Notes: generated by a model from the letters alone, not told the origin. DNA of 64,000 nt from Closterium sp. NIES-65 (GCA_948144175.1 CANXME010000213.1:496001-560000); one strand, 5' to 3'. Counted from the first letter of the stretch, positions 22,743-35,508 are shown. Numbers and translations are program-made.

Positions 22743-23939
22743 CGCGGCGCTATTGTCTCTGTCCCGGCCTTAATTTACCGTAGCTCTACTTTCGTTGTCC
22801 TCTTAAAAGTTGAATGTCGAGCGCTTAATAGCTATGGGATTAGTTGGTATCAGTCCAGAAGCATGAAACCAACGAATCTCGTGATCCCGTGGATAAGGGC
22901 TAGCGCTCAGCCAGAACTTGCACAAACAGGGGGATCAACTACGGCTCGTAGGAAAGAGCAGCGCGGTAGATTCGCATCAGCCAAACCAGCTGGAACAACG
23001 TCCGCCATGCTTGACTTGGTGCATAGTACGGCGCGGAGGGGTCGACCAACAAGATAGTTATGACAGAACGAAAATTACTGCAAGGCTTTGTCCAGTCCTG
23101 CGAATACAGGCAGTCCGCGAGGCAATAGTGCACATACGATGGCTGCTAGCGACTATCAACTCAAGCAGGCCACTACACGACCACGATGCATCTGCCTCTG
23201 CTTCAATCAACTTGGTTGCAATGCAAAGCAGGACCGCCTTGGTTAGAGCAGCCTGGATCAGAGGTGAGTGAGCTGTGGAGGTAAGGGTGCAATCTATTCA
23301 TACGAATATCTCTAATCCTGTACAGCTGGTTTATCTGTGCCAAATACTTATTTTATATGCAACTTTACCTTGACTTGTATATCTCACGCATCCTGCCATT
23401 TATATAATAAATGTCAAAAAACAGACAAGATAAAAGCTGTGATAGCCATTTAAATGTATATAGTTCGCTTGTTCTTCATGAGAATATCAGATTCTGTGGT
23501 ATTATGAGACTCAAAATATTTTTACATATTTGTACGAAATGTTGAAGCTATCAGAGTGATTATGATTAGCAGAGCAGAGTACTAAGACATCTCATTCAGC
23601 ATGAAGTACAGTAGTTTGTGATGTGGGTGTATTTGTACGCCACCTCTACACCTTGCTCCTTTTGGGCCCTTTTCGGTCCTCTTCCCAAAATCGATTTGCA
23701 CCAAGTCGCGTTGGCCAATCTGGCATCACATTCCTCCCGTTCTTCTTCGCACATCCTTCCTTGGAGGTTGGCTAGCTTAGCCATTCTCTTTTCGCTTTGT
23801 TAGTCTTGTAATGGATTACGATCTATATGTAACATTCTTCTAACATTCTAACATTCCTCCCGTAGCACCCATTCAGCTTTCACCAACTGACAAGCAAGCA
23901 GCCATTCAAGTTATTGACTCGTAACTACTTCACCTCATC
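22743..23939. promoter_or_regulatory. Divergent promoter region between TWD40-1 and the 23940 gene
   Basis: This 1.2-kb gap separates two start codons pointing outward. The right half is AT-rich and contains a TATA-like ATTTATATAATAAA at about 23399-23412, roughly 530 bases before the plus-strand ATG. No coding sequence is supported. The call rests on gene arrangement only. Confidence 0.4.
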
Positions 23940-26667
23940 ATGCTTCAATGGACGGGGGGGTTGCGGCGGAAGGTGAAGGAGGTAAAGAAGACCATCGGGA
24001 TTTCCTGTTTCTTATCCGTATTCCATTTAACCTGCTCTTTGTATGTGCAGAAATCTCGTCAGGTTCAGATTAAGAGGTAATCCATGTCTCCATGGTAGCG
24101 TCGTTGGACCGCATGCCTCGCATGCTAATCGTTCATTTCCTTTGCAGACAACGACAGTTCTTTGAGCATCAGCGTCAGCAATCATTTGAAGGAAGGCAAC
24201 CACTTTCTCGTCCTCCCGAGATTCCAGGAATGTCTCTCGACATTATCAGTCTGCAAGCGCTTGCTTATATTGGAAACTCTCCGCAAGAGTGTCCTGATTC
24301 TCCCCAAGGTAATTGTACAACATTCTAGAGAAGGACTGTTTTAAATTTGTTCTCAGAGGCTCTTTTCAAACGCTGGTTTTCGTTTCCTTTTCTCGTCTCT
24401 TTTAAACAGGTCGAACTAACCGGTAAGCACGGAAGAAGACGCTTTTGCTTGTATACATGGTTCATTCTCAAACCACATTTTCCAGTGCTCGTGAAGGCGA
24501 TGACGAGCCGAATCATAACCCTTTTCAAATTGAAAAAGATGATCCGTCCAACATTTGCGAAAAACGCAATCAACCGGTGTCAACTCTTTCACGTCTGGAA
24601 CCTGCTCGGCCACGCGAAAGAAGACTGGATCACACTGAACTTGCGTCACCCGAGAAGCTTCGACTACGGCCAAAGGAATGTCCGAATGATTCACCACGCC
24701 CTTCTCGCGAGCACAGCCTCCTTCCAGGTTTGCTTCAAGTTCTATTCTGATTCCGTTCATGATGTTCGAACTTTCTCTGAAACCAATGGCTGGTGTTTGA
24801 AGGCGGTTTTTCCCTTGTGAAGCTCCTGGAAGCACAAGATAAGTCGAAGGTTGGTCATGAGCTCCCATCAGAACCATATGTTTCATTCACAATGGATGGT
24901 GCCGGAGCGCTAGATGGGAGGACGCCTCCACAATCCCCACGAAACCATACTCCACCAAGGTATTAACGCAATAGAAAAAGGTTCCGGGAAGCTCGGTAAG
25001 TTGCTAGCTGCCTGCTGAACAACGCTGAACATGTGATCAGGCGCTTTTTTGAATTGAAGTCAACGCCAGTGAAGCTGAAGAATGACGTGGGACATGAGGA
25101 GGTAACATCAACAATAATCGAGCAGCATGTTTAGTGAGCAGCACTGACCTTGGTTCTCTGTGAGCAGGAAATTGTGTTCGATTATGCAACACAGCACAAC
25201 GAATGGGATCAATCCTTGCCTTCGCCAAAGTACAGAATGCTCGAAGAAAAAGGCAGGTCCCTTCTCATAGTCTTTTTGTTCTCATGACCTAGGATTCTAA
25301 TGATGTTCACATCCCTGTGCAGTGGAGTTTCCACTTGGCAATACGCAAACTGAGCTGAGAGAGAAGTGCTGTTCTCCATCTCCAGGAGATACACAAGCGA
25401 TAGGGGTGAACCAGCGTTCCCCTAAGTCTCCATTCTTTGAGGACTTTAAAGTTCACGTACAAACTTATGGCGTAGAATCACAGGAAAAGCCATGGAACGA
25501 TTCCCCAATGGGATTTTCCGAACCATGGAATAACTTGTCCCCAGTGGAAGTCCAGAAGCCGTCAAAGCAGTCACTCTTTCTGGACTCGCCAGAACTGTGC
25601 AACCAATCAACCAAAAGATTTTATGGATGGATGGGTAATGACGAAGAAGACAATAGAAACCCAAGCAGTCTTCCTACGACAGCTCGTTCGGGGGGGAATT
25701 GTTTTCTGAGGTAAGTTGGAGTGCATTCACTATGGTTGCATTGCGTTCTTTTAACCCGCTTGACATTACCCTTTGTTTAGGTCTAGAGACGTTACAGGAT
25801 GCTGGAAGGCAAGCATGAAGGAGGAGGATGCATTGGAATGGCTTCGAGATCTACAAGATGACACATTCCAGTAAGAAGACCAACCAAGGTCTGTATGTTG
25901 CTCAACTTCAAGTTGTTTTTCCTCTTTCTAAATGCCCTGATTGAAGATCCAGCCCTCGTATTTTGGAGGCAAACTCGAGCACCAATGCACCACTATCTTA
26001 TTCTGGTATGGCTTCTTATCTTACACTGTTTTCTCCCTTAAAACACATTATATCATAACCATGTGCAGTAATCTTTGCAGGCTACGACAATGACCGAAGC
26101 ATCGTAGCAGAGTCTGAAAAGCTCCATCCTTTCCTCAATAAAGAAGATGATTTTCAAACTGTTGGCTCAACGTGTAATGGAGGTCGCACGCAAGGACCGC
26201 TTAAAGATGATGACAATGGTGATTACTCTTCTGAGTACTTGTCCAGCCCAAGTGCATTCGACAAACATATCAGTGGCGGCGGATGCGACGTGGTCCCTTC
26301 ACCATCCATCGGTGAAGCTGCGGAGAATGGAGCACTGGATGTGAAGGGACGGAACCTACAATTGGTAGCATCAAGGCTGGGTTTGCAGCTACCACCACAA
26401 CGAAGCATTTCAGAATGCGACCCACCATTAGAACCATGTGCCCTTCAGATGCACCCCCTGATGCCATTGCACTTTCGACCTCCTGATAACTTGTGTCGCC
26501 AGGTTGAAGCCTCACAGCCTCAATGGAGTGCAATTGACACAAACATGCAACCCACGTTTACCGTGCGGACCTCTTTTTCCAAGGCCACAGGAAGGATCTT
26601 GTGGACAGAGCGGAATGAGAGTCAGAAAACCCGCTTGGTGCTACTTGCGTTGCATGATGAAGAGTGA
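23940..26667 (+). CDS. Unrecognised 12-exon gene, about 620 residues, basic RQRQFFE N-terminus
   Basis: Exons: 23940-23981, 24051-24076, 24148-24308, 24410-24422, 24486-24727, 24833-24959, 25041-25101, 25168-25252, 25323-25710, 25781-25870, 25947-26005, 26082-26667. The first three join into MLQWTGGLRRKVKE, then KSRQVQIKR, then QRQFFEHQRQQSFEG, followed by SLDIISLQALAYIG. The rest is polar and Ser/Pro-rich with no membrane segment or known domain. Islands such as RFFELKSTPVKLKND, DALEWLRDLQDD and SPFFEDFKVHV look like short linear motifs. Intron 8 appears to use a GC donor (AAG/GCAGGT), because only that choice keeps the frame. The boundary of the last exon is the least sure. The layout (conserved basic start, disordered body) recalls plant-specific meiotic factors such as HEIP1, but this is a weak impression and not an assignment. 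Confidence 0.6.
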
Positions 26668-28600
26668 GACGTGGATGTGGATGTGAATGAAAAGCGCATA
26701 AAGATTTGTCACTGTTTAAAAACAGGCACTCTATGGACGAGGTTGTTTGATTTGTTGTTTTCAGGATCAAAGTGCGAAATCAGTCAGGTCCGGCAGGAGA
26801 AACTGTCAGGGGCCGAACCACTGTCAATTTCACTAAATCCACATCTGGCAGCACCCCAACCATGAGGTTGTGTGGTAGTCAGAATCATAAACGTTCCTGC
26901 CATGTGTCAAAACACATTGGCAATCCTTTTCTGGAAAAAATCCATGCACAGTACAGTAGTAATGAAATGTTTATCAATGCATCAGATGGGTCAGGAATAC
27001 TTAGTTGCCCTTGGATTGGATGCACTTTATTGGTGAAAGTGGGGGGATTTAAAGTGGCGGGGGTTAGGTGGAGCTGGATCACATCGTGCTCAGGGGAGAA
27101 CACGCAGAATAGGACTTGCTCAGCGTACTCATACCGGTAACTCATAGAGGAGAGCTCAATCTGTTAGGTGCTACACAAGATGGCCATGTGAAAAGAGCTG
27201 GGACATAGGGCAGAACTACAAATGGAGGCCAGAACAGTATGCAAGAAGGGCAGAGAATGATCAAAGAAGGATCTTGGGGAAAGTAAGGTCTGGTACCAGA
27301 AGACATGTGTTGATGTGATGCGACAAGAGGTAGAGCGAGAGGTTATGGGAAGCCGGACGGCGAGGGATGGGGGAGAGTTGGTGAGAAGGACAAGAAAAAG
27401 AGGAAAGGGGAGGGGAAGTTCGGAAAATAGCGAGGAAGGGGAGTGTGTTGGAGGGACAAGACGGGGAGGATAGGAGTGGGAAAAGTGGAACAGAGAGAGG
27501 GTAGGTAGGGAGAAAACGATCGGTGAAGGAGGGAGGGAGGGAGGGAGGGAGGGAGGGAGGGAGGGAGGGAGGGAGGGAGGGAGGGAGGGAGGGAGGGAGG
27601 GAGGGAGGGAGGGAGGGAGGGAGGGAGGGAGGGAGAGAGAGCGAGGCAGGGAGGCAAGGAGGGTGGGAAAATTGGAGGAAGACTGGAAACCTTTCAGTGA
27701 CTTCACAATCAAGACCGCAGGCAGGTGTTTGGGCTTAATACTTCTGCGCCACATTTCGACGAAACGTTGACTAACAGGAACAGTGAGGAATGAGAACGCG
27801 AAGCACTTGTGGCTGTAACATTCACTGGTTGTTGACAAACTTCACATCCAGCCACTGACAGAACCACAGTCACTGGTTGATGCACAAAACAGGAGAACGC
27901 CACTAGAGGCGACAGCAAAGCAACACTGTACTACGAGGCCACGAGTGAAACGCGGCGGTCTTAGTGTCGGAGGCAATGGAGGAGGAGGTGGTGGTATTGG
28001 AACTAAAACAGGGAGACACCATGAGGTGATGCAAGGGCGAGCGCATGCAGCAGTAGTGATGCAGAAACAGTTGCGGCAGCAACCACTGACAGGCAGCAAC
28101 CAAACACGCACTGAGACACACACACACAATCACGAACACACATGCACAAACAAACAAGTACACACACACACACACACATAGAGAAAGAGGAAGCCCGGGA
28201 GCACACAGAGTGAGCAGAATGGAAGGGAACGAGACAGAGAAAGAGTAAGGCACGGGTGAGAGAGAAACGGGATGAGAGAGACAGAAAGGGCGAGGGGAGG
28301 GGGAAGAGAGAGCGAGGAACCATTTACACAGCACACACAGTGATAACACAGGTGTGTACACAGGAGAGCGTGGGAAGAGCAGGAAATGAGCGATGGAGAT
28401 GGAGAGGGGATAACTTGAAAGAAGAACCTTCCAACCAAAGCACGGCTCCTCACCTCATCACATTCCCCACCACAACCTCCCACCCACCCTCCCCCCGCCC
28501 CCTTTCGCCCACCCCCAGAAAGCAGACAGCATGGTCACAAGCAAGCCACCATGGTACCATGGCGCAGGGCAGCAGAGCAAGCGCAGCAGCAGGGCGGCGG
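26668..28600. other. Intergenic between convergent genes, with simple repeats
   Basis: It holds the 3' ends of the 23940 gene and the BRN-like gene. Visible repeats are the (GGGA)n tract listed separately and a (CA)n run near 28160-28180. Purine-rich DNA dominates 27340-27660. No gene is supported. Confidence 0.5.
27523..27634 (+). repeat. (GGGA)n microsatellite
   Basis: Roughly 28 uninterrupted tetranucleotide units GAGG/GGGA form a polypurine tract. The long Pro-Ser-Leu open frames across it on the minus strand are artefacts of the repeat. Confidence 0.95.
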
Positions 28601-31600
28601 TCAGTAGGGAGCGGAGGCGTGGCCGGGCGCAGAAGCCTGCTGGCCCTTCTTGACGGAGACCTTGAGGTGGCGCCCCCCCACCAGGAACCCGTCCATCACC
28701 GCTATCGCCGCCTGCGCTGCCTCCGCCGCATCGTAGCTCACAAACCCTGGGGGGGGGGGAGGGGGAGGGGGAGGGGGAGGGGGAGGGGGAGAGGGAGGGC
28801 GGGAGGCGGGGGGCAGGAAGGCAGGGAGGCTTGGAAGTAAGTGTACAAGAGGGGAAGAGGTTCGAGAATGGAAGTGGAGGAGAAGAATCACACACTGCTG
28901 CAGTGTGTCCAGTGCAGTGCAGCACAGTGCAGTGCAGGTCAGAGCAGTGAGGTGCAGTGCAGTGCCGTGATACAGTGCCGTGCCATGCCGTGCCGTGCCG
29001 TGCCGTGCCGTGCCGTGCCATGCCGTGCCGTGCCGTGCCGTGCCGTGCCGTGCCGTGCCGTGCCGTGCCGTGCCGTGCCGTGCCGTGCCGTGCCGTGCTG
29101 TGCCGTGCTGTGCCGTGCTGTGCCGTGCTGTGCCGTGCGATTCCACGGTGCCGTGTGCTGTGGTGGCGTGCAGGGAGCGCACCAAAGTTCTTGCTGAGGC
29201 CCGTGTTCTTGTCGATGAAGACACGCGCCGACAGCACGTTGCCAAACTCCACAAACGCCGTGGTGAGGTCGTGGTCCCGCCACTCCGGAGGGATGTTGTA
29301 CACAAATATGTTGGCTCCGGGAGGACCTGTCGCACACACACACACTCTCTCACGCGTGCAGGACAGGCAGAGACGGGAGCAGAATAGATGGCAATGGCAC
29401 AGAGACACAAGGGCGCAAATGGGATGGGTGGAGAGGGGTTGGAGAGAGGGTGGAGAGGGGTTGGAGAGGGGTTGGAGAGAGGGTGGAGAGGGGTTGGAGA
29501 AGGGAGTGGGTGAGGGAGTGAGTGCACGCATGAAATGCTGGAGTTGCGCAGTGAATGGAATGGCAGGGCATGAAGCAGGGCAGAAGGCAACCCCCACGCA
29601 CCTTCCTTCTGAGCCAGCGCCTGCCTCACAGCAGCCGCCACGGCCGTCGCTGAAGGCACCGCACCCAGCTGATAGCCCCCCACTGGCCCCCCAATGCCCC
29701 CTCCGCCTCCTCCTCCTCCTCCTCCTCCACCTGCCAGTGCTGCTGCTGCGCCATCCGTGTGGTAGTGTTGGGTAGCAGGTGGCGGCATGGCATACATGTC
29801 GTGTGGCTGCGGTTGCGGCATGGCGGGTGGTTGTGACTGGTACAGTGATGCCAAGTCCATGCCTCCGTACTGCTGTTGGTGTTGGGTTGCGGTCGTGTAG
29901 AATCACACAGAGACACATACACGGATGTGCAACACACGATGGGATGCACGCAGCATGGCGGAAAAGAATGAGACCAGAAGCTGTGACTACGCAAGCAGGG
30001 CACGCGGAAAAGCGTAAGCAGGGCGTATGGGAACGAAAGAGAGCGAGGGAGAGCAGCAAGGTCAACTGGAATGGGAGATTAGGAGAGGGGGCGGTTGGAA
30101 CTTTGAGGGTGGAAGGAAGACGCCAGCCAGCCATGGAGAGTGAGTGAGTGTGCGTGTGTGCGCACGCGTGCGTGTGTGAGTGTGACAGAGAGCGGGAGCC
30201 CACCTGCAGCTGGGGCTGCATGGGAGAGCCGTACAGAGACGGCGCAGAGGTGGGCGGCAGGAAGAAGGCAGCGCCAGGCGCGGACCCCATGAGGGGCGAG
30301 GAGTAGAGCCCGGGGGGCGACGGGCCCATGCCCAGCGCAGCAGCAGCGGGTGCGGGCGGGCCCATGCGGTGTGCCTTGCGCGCCATCTTCTCCTTGTCAG
30401 TGTCCGCCCACTTCACCGCCATTGGCACCCCCCCCCTCCTGTTGCTCGCAGGGAAGAGTGCACGTGGGGGGGACGGGAAAGGAGGGGAAAAGACAACACA
30501 GGTTCACAGAGAAGGGGGGGAAGGGGGGAGCGGGACGGGGGGGGTAGAAGACAAGAGCGAAAGTTAGACGCAGGGAGATGAGCCCGTGGAGGAAAGATGA
30601 GAGGGGGAGAAAGAGATTGGTGGGGGAGGGGGCCGTGGGCGGGGGGAAGACGTTGGAAGGCTCGAAGAGGAGGCATACTAAAATTTGCAGACAACGAGCA
30701 TGGCAGGGGGACAGGGACGAGACGAGCTGGCCATAATAGAGAGGAGAGTAAAGACGACACAAGGGACATGAAAGAGCATGCAAAGACTCTTACAACAAGG
30801 CACTCAATTCTGCAACATGCTTCCCCCCCAAACTCCCCCATCCTCTTCCGCCCTTCCCTTCAAAACCCTTCCGCTCTCCCCACCCCGACCTGCCCTCCCT
30901 TCTCCTCCACTCCTGCCCCGTCCCGTCCCCATGTGCCCCCCACCCGTCCTCCCCCCCCCCGGGTACCTCGAGGCGGTGCTTGCCGTTGAGCGCGTCAATG
31001 GCGGCCTGCGCCTGCGCATACGACTGGAACTTCACAAACGCCGACCCTGCCCCGTGGGGGGAAGGGAGTGGAACGGCAGGGGGGAGAGAGGGGGAGGGAA
31101 GGGATGGGAGGTGAGGCGTAGTGGAGAGGCGCAGGGGGCGAGGGAGCGAAGCCAGAGGGGAGGAGGGGAGAAGGAAAGGAGGAGAGCAGCAGCAGCAGCG
31201 GCGGCGGCGGCGGCGGCGGCAGCAGCAGCAGCATAAGCACCTCGGGTGATGTGAGGAGCGGGCTTGAGCACATTGATGTCAATGACGGTGCCGTACTGCG
31301 AAAACACTGCTGTCAGCTGCTCCGCTGTCACCGCCTTGGGTAGCATGCCCACGAATAGCTTGTTCTCTGTGCACACACGCACACACCCTCACCCATGCAT
31401 GCACACACCCTCACCCATGCATGCACACACCCTCACCCATGCATGCACACACCCTCACCCATGCATGCACACACCCTCACCCATGCATGCACACACCCTC
31501 ACCCATGCATGCACACACCCTCACCCATGCATGCACACAACCCAGTCCATCCACGCAAAGAGCTCACATGCGGCCCAGAGATAGTAAATCAGGCCGGCAA

Positions 31601-32690
31601 GTGAGGTGATAGTGCCGGTGACCGACAGGGACAGGGAGGAGGAAATGGTCGACGCACGGGCGGATGTGCCAAGGGCGGGAGGGTGGATGCGCGAAATGGC
31701 AGTACAAAAGGACGCACGGGCGCGGACGGACGCAACGGGCGACGGCGAGCGCGCACCTATTTTGTGCTCCTGGCCGTCGGCGTACTTCACTTGCATCGCC
31801 GTCTTCGCCTGCCCGTTCCACCACCGCGCACAAATCACCAGTGTCGGCACCACGGGTAAGGCAGACGCGGTGAGACGCGCGCATGCGGTGGGAAGAAAAC
31901 GGGAGAGGAGAGGGGGAAGGGGGAGGAGGAGAAAGGGCGGGTGTGGGGGAGGAGGGGGGATTGCGGAAGGGGGGTTGAGGAGGGTTGTATGTGCGCGGGA
32001 GAGGCGGGAGGCGTGTGTCTCTCAACAGTCGCACTTCTCACGCGAACCTTGCCCGCACCACCTGCTGCACAACAGCCGTGAGAAAACCTCCCCTCAGCGA
32101 CCCACGTACCACTGCACCCTGGCAGCGCGCATCCCTCGGCCCGTTTCCACCTTCCCCCGCTGCGCGACGCACTCACCCCCGGCAGCTTGCGGATGTTGTG
32201 GAACAGCGCGATGGCGGCGTCCGCCTCCGCGCGCGTCGAGTAGAGTACGAACGCGCAGCCTGGGCGGAAAAGTGCGGAGGGAAGGGACCAGGGGATTTGG
32301 GAGAGGAGGGGGAGGGAGAAAAGGGGAGGGGTGTTAATGGGAAGGGGGAGGGGTGTGCGCGAGGGACAAACGGCGGGATACGAGATGGCATGGCGAGCGG
32401 ATACGTTCGGTATGCGAAAGAATCGACGATCGCGACTCCGTGAAACCCTAGCGACGAACACGGCAGATGCTGAGACGGAACGCGACGATTACCCGGCTTA
32501 AGATCTGCGAGCCGCGCGACCCGCGGCAGCACGACTCACCGCGCGACTCTTTAGTGACACGATCCTTGACGATGGTGACGTCACAGACCGTGCCCGCCTC
32601 GGCGAGCACGTGCGTGAGGTCGTCCGCGGTGAACGTCTTGGGCACCTGCCCCACGAACAGCTTCAACGCGTCCTCCGCTGCCGCCGCCAT
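28601..32690 (-). CDS. BRN1: BRN1/BRN2-like (CELF/Bruno family) RNA-binding protein with three RRMs
   Basis: Nine exons: 32690-32540, 32259-32177, 31808-31757, 31366-31241, 31046-30967, 30438-30204, 29872-29602, 29326-29183 and 28746-28601, about 428 residues. RRM1 has KLFVGQVP and CAFVLY. RRM2 has KLFVGMLP and SAFVKF. A Pro/Gln/Gly/Ala-rich linker ([26 protein letters not shown], a Gly run) precedes RRM3, with [19 protein letters not shown] and [20 protein letters not shown]. The chain ends GHASAPY. This two-plus-one RRM plan is the CELF/Bruno signature, and plant members bind 3'UTRs and promote mRNA decay or translational control. At the start of exon 6 a run of nine Gs leaves the frame off by one base, so the homopolymer length may be wrong or another acceptor is used. 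All other junctions are in phase. Confidence 0.9.
28748..28798 (+). repeat. (GGGGGA)n microsatellite beside BRN-like last exon
   Basis: A G-run followed by about seven GGGGGA units abuts the 3' acceptor of the last exon. On the coding strand it supplies an extended C/T-rich polypyrimidine tract. Confidence 0.85.
28977..29143 (+). repeat. (GTGCC)n pentanucleotide array in BRN-like intron 8
   Basis: More than 30 units of GTGCC/GCCGT, with ATGCC and GTGCT variants at the ends, lie in the last intron about 40 bases before the exon 8 donor (minus strand). Confidence 0.95.
31379..31548 (+). repeat. 22-bp minisatellite in BRN-like intron 3
   Basis: Seven to eight copies of a 22-bp unit carrying ACACCCTCACCCATGCATGC sit immediately upstream, on the coding strand, of the exon 4 acceptor at 31366. 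The alternating CATGCATGCACAC content could favour Z-DNA. Confidence 0.9.
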
Positions 32691-33782
32691 GCCAAGCCCC
32701 TGCTGCGCACCCGCTGCTGTTCCTGCGGCTGCTGCTGCTGGCGCTGCTGGTAGCTAGCGGAACGGCACCGTGGGCCTTGTAACGGCGCAGCGGACCGGGA
32801 GGCCGATTGGAGGAGCGGAGGTATGAGAGCAGGATCGGAGGAACGGTAGCAGGATCGCTGTTAACAAGGGGGCTATATAGACGGACTTCGAGTACGCAAC
32901 TTGCGTTAGTTGTGAATATCTTGACAAACTAAGTTCTTCCGGGCGCTTCACCTCTCAGTTCGAACAGCACGCTCGTTCGAACAGGCGAAATGTTACAGTT
33001 TTCGCCACTCTCGTGTGGGTGTTCGTGACGTCGCTAGTCGGAAATTTCGCGAATCTGAACAGAGCTGTCACAAGGGGCACAAAGCTCTCCATTCCGCACG
33101 TTCGAACCGAGTTGTTCGAACAAGTTGGGATTGGTGACAGAAATTCCGCATGGACGACTGATTTGGTTGGTTAGCAGGCTTCGGGTCGCGCACATATGTT
33201 TGCGACCATTGCAAATGTCGCCATGCAGGAGAAAGTTCATCGAAAAGGACATTGTTGTTGAGAAACAGTGAGCAGTAGTGGAGCACGAAGAGACATTTGA
33301 CTATGACTATGATTCGCATCACTCCGACCCAGCCATGGCCATGGCGGAGAGCTTTAACTCAGCCAATGTCCATCAATTTCTTGCCTGCTGTTGACACTGA
33401 TAGTCTCAAACGATGCGCGGCTTTAAGATCTACACAACGGTGTTCCTTAAGAGTTCATAACGGGAACCTATACACCTGTTCTGTATGTTCCAGGCTATCG
33501 TTCAGGCTCATCATACCAACAACTCAACATCAGTCATTTTTGCAAGGACCACAACAGTTCTCAAGGCTACTCCATGGATATCGTCGACACTATCTTTATG
33601 CAGCGACAACAGAGATTTCGCCAACCCGCGTTAACCCCAATGGAAGCATTTCCCAAGAACCACATTCTAACAAAGCAGGCAGTTCTCAAGGCACGGAGAG
33701 TTACGCCAGACCCTCTGCTTCCACACACGGTCTGGATCTGCAGTGATTTGCGTTCAAACACAAGAAGCATAAGAGCGAGGCG
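32691..33782. other. Upstream region of BRN-like gene and left flank of LINE
   Basis: It contains the BRN-like promoter (first few hundred bases). Further right is DNA with repeated TTCGAA/GTTCGAAC words (32957-33125). The left end of the LINE is probably somewhere in 33250-33780 but no boundary could be fixed. Confidence 0.45.
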
Positions 33783-35340
33783 GTGAATGCGCTCAGACCA
33801 GATTGTTTATCAGCCAACTTTGGGCTATCAAGTCTGCATCATCATCGCACTATGGGACAAGGACGCAAAGGCAACAAGGCTAAGAAAACCACAGACAAGG
33901 CTCAGGGAATGGACGTACCTGACATACCTGTGAAGGAGCCTGCTGATAACGCGAAGACTCCGACCAGTCCTGTCCCAACGACAAGGTCCGGGCCCTTTGA
34001 AGCCTTTCCGGAGCTGCCAGAGAATGTTGACCAAGATGCTGACGCAAGTCGTGTGAACACTGACGAGGAAGAGGAACCTGCTGATGGTGCTGCGCGCGAA
34101 GAGACTGACGTCAAAGACACTGCTGAAGACGACGACGATGCGCAGCCGGCAGAGACCTCTGCTGTCGACGACGACGACGGCTATCTGAGCGACGACTCGG
34201 ATGATCACCTGGAACCAGAATCTCTTACCAGCATTATTGCTCTGAAACGCTTTTCCCTAACCTTGTTGGTGCCGATTGCCAGGAAGGTGGAGGTTAACCG
34301 TGCTGCAGTAACAGTTGCCGCCATGCTGGATGAATGGAAGGAGCTGTTAACCACGGATGTGCTGTTGACCACCACGTACCAGGGCCTCACGCCAATGTTT
34401 CTTTCCGCAGAGCGCTATGGACGCCTGCAGGTTACCTTCAATCACGTTCGCGACGCTAACTTCGTCTGGAGCCAGGTTATTCGCCACGAATGCATCAACA
34501 GTGACTTCATTGATCTCACCTGGCAGCACCCGGAGGATGCGCGTTTCCTGCGTGAACGCGTGCTGAACCCCACGGCGAAGGAGGTTATAATCAAAGGCGT
34601 ACCGGCGGAGATATCGGCGGAGTTGATTCGCCGTTTGCTGGTGGTGTCAAAGCTGGTTAAACGCGGCAGGAGCGTGTTTGCCAGTGGTTTCGGCTTCCAT
34701 CGGACGTTTGATCCGGTATCAGGCTTGGACACGGATCGCATTCGCGAGCTGTTTGTCCCTCACGCTGACGACGAGTACCACTGGCGTACCTTTGTGGAAG
34801 ACCCCACCACACGAAAGCGTTACCTGCTGCATTACCCATCACTGACCTGTGATTTCTGTGGAGGCTAGCACTTGACGCGTTATCACGACCGCTACGTCGC
34901 CCCGAGACAGGATAACTTCAACAACTGGAACATGACTGTTAAAAAGGTTCACGAGATGAACGGTACAAGCCAAGAGACGTTCTACCTGCCTCCGATGCCC
35001 GCTTTCCTGAACGCTTTTTACCCCGTACCTCTTTCTGACGTTTGTCTGCTCCTCTCCCCCCGCAGCTGCGTCCCTGATAGCTTCAGATCTCCTGAAGCGC
35101 ATCATACGAGACCCTGCTATCATTCTCACTTCCACTGGAAGCGCGCGGGAGGAATGGGTCTGTGTCCAGGCGGTATGCGAGAAGGCGCAGGGAGTTCACT
35201 TCGAACAGGCATCGGCGCATATTGTATCTGCAAAGCACAAGGGCGGTCTGCGGAAGGAAAGTTCAGCCACGCGCGCCAGCAAGTTCTCCCAGAAAATGCT
35301 GGCTTTCAAGAAGGAGTACACTGCGAAACCAGCAAAGTAA
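33783..35340 (+). pseudogene. LINE ORF1 (nucleic-acid-binding protein), interrupted
   Basis: The open part, 33783-34868, encodes up to 361 residues; ATG at 33852 (MGQGRKGNKAKK) is the more natural start. It has a Lys-rich start and a long acidic stretch (DEEEEPADG, DDDDAQPAE). A compact domain follows with RYGRLQVTFNHVRDANFVW and EVIIKGVPAEISAELIRRLL, RRM-like in pattern. It stops at a TAG right after CDFCGG; beyond it HLTRYHDRYVAPRQ continues the zinc-knuckle-like region. Coding resemblance then shifts frame until about 35340 (AALIASDLLKRIIRD-like, KEYTAKPAK). Confidence 0.7.
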
Positions 35341-35508
35341 CATGTGATACGGCGAAGCAATGCCTGAAGAGTGTCTCAGGAGGATGTCTTAACGTAGTCT
35401 CCAGCGGTGTAATAAGAGAGGTGGTCGGTATCAGCGGCTCACCTGTCATGGTAGCAGTTCTGTTCCTTACAACCCGTGGATGCGAAGGGGCTTTCCAGTT
35501 GTTGATTA

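Noticed and set aside
27164..27838. Pro-Ser-Leu-rich 224-residue frame
   Set aside because: Generated by the (GGGA)n tract; no splice or domain support.
28840..29860. Arg/His- and Cys/Arg-rich frames across the BRN-like gene
   Set aside because: Artefacts of the (GTGCC)n array. The real exons are in another frame and separated by introns.
31379..31548. CRISPR-like regular repeat array
   Set aside because: Units are directly tandem without unique spacers, and the setting is a eukaryotic intron.
33297..33770. 149-residue frame before LINE ORF1
   Set aside because: No family features; at most part of the LINE 5' leader.
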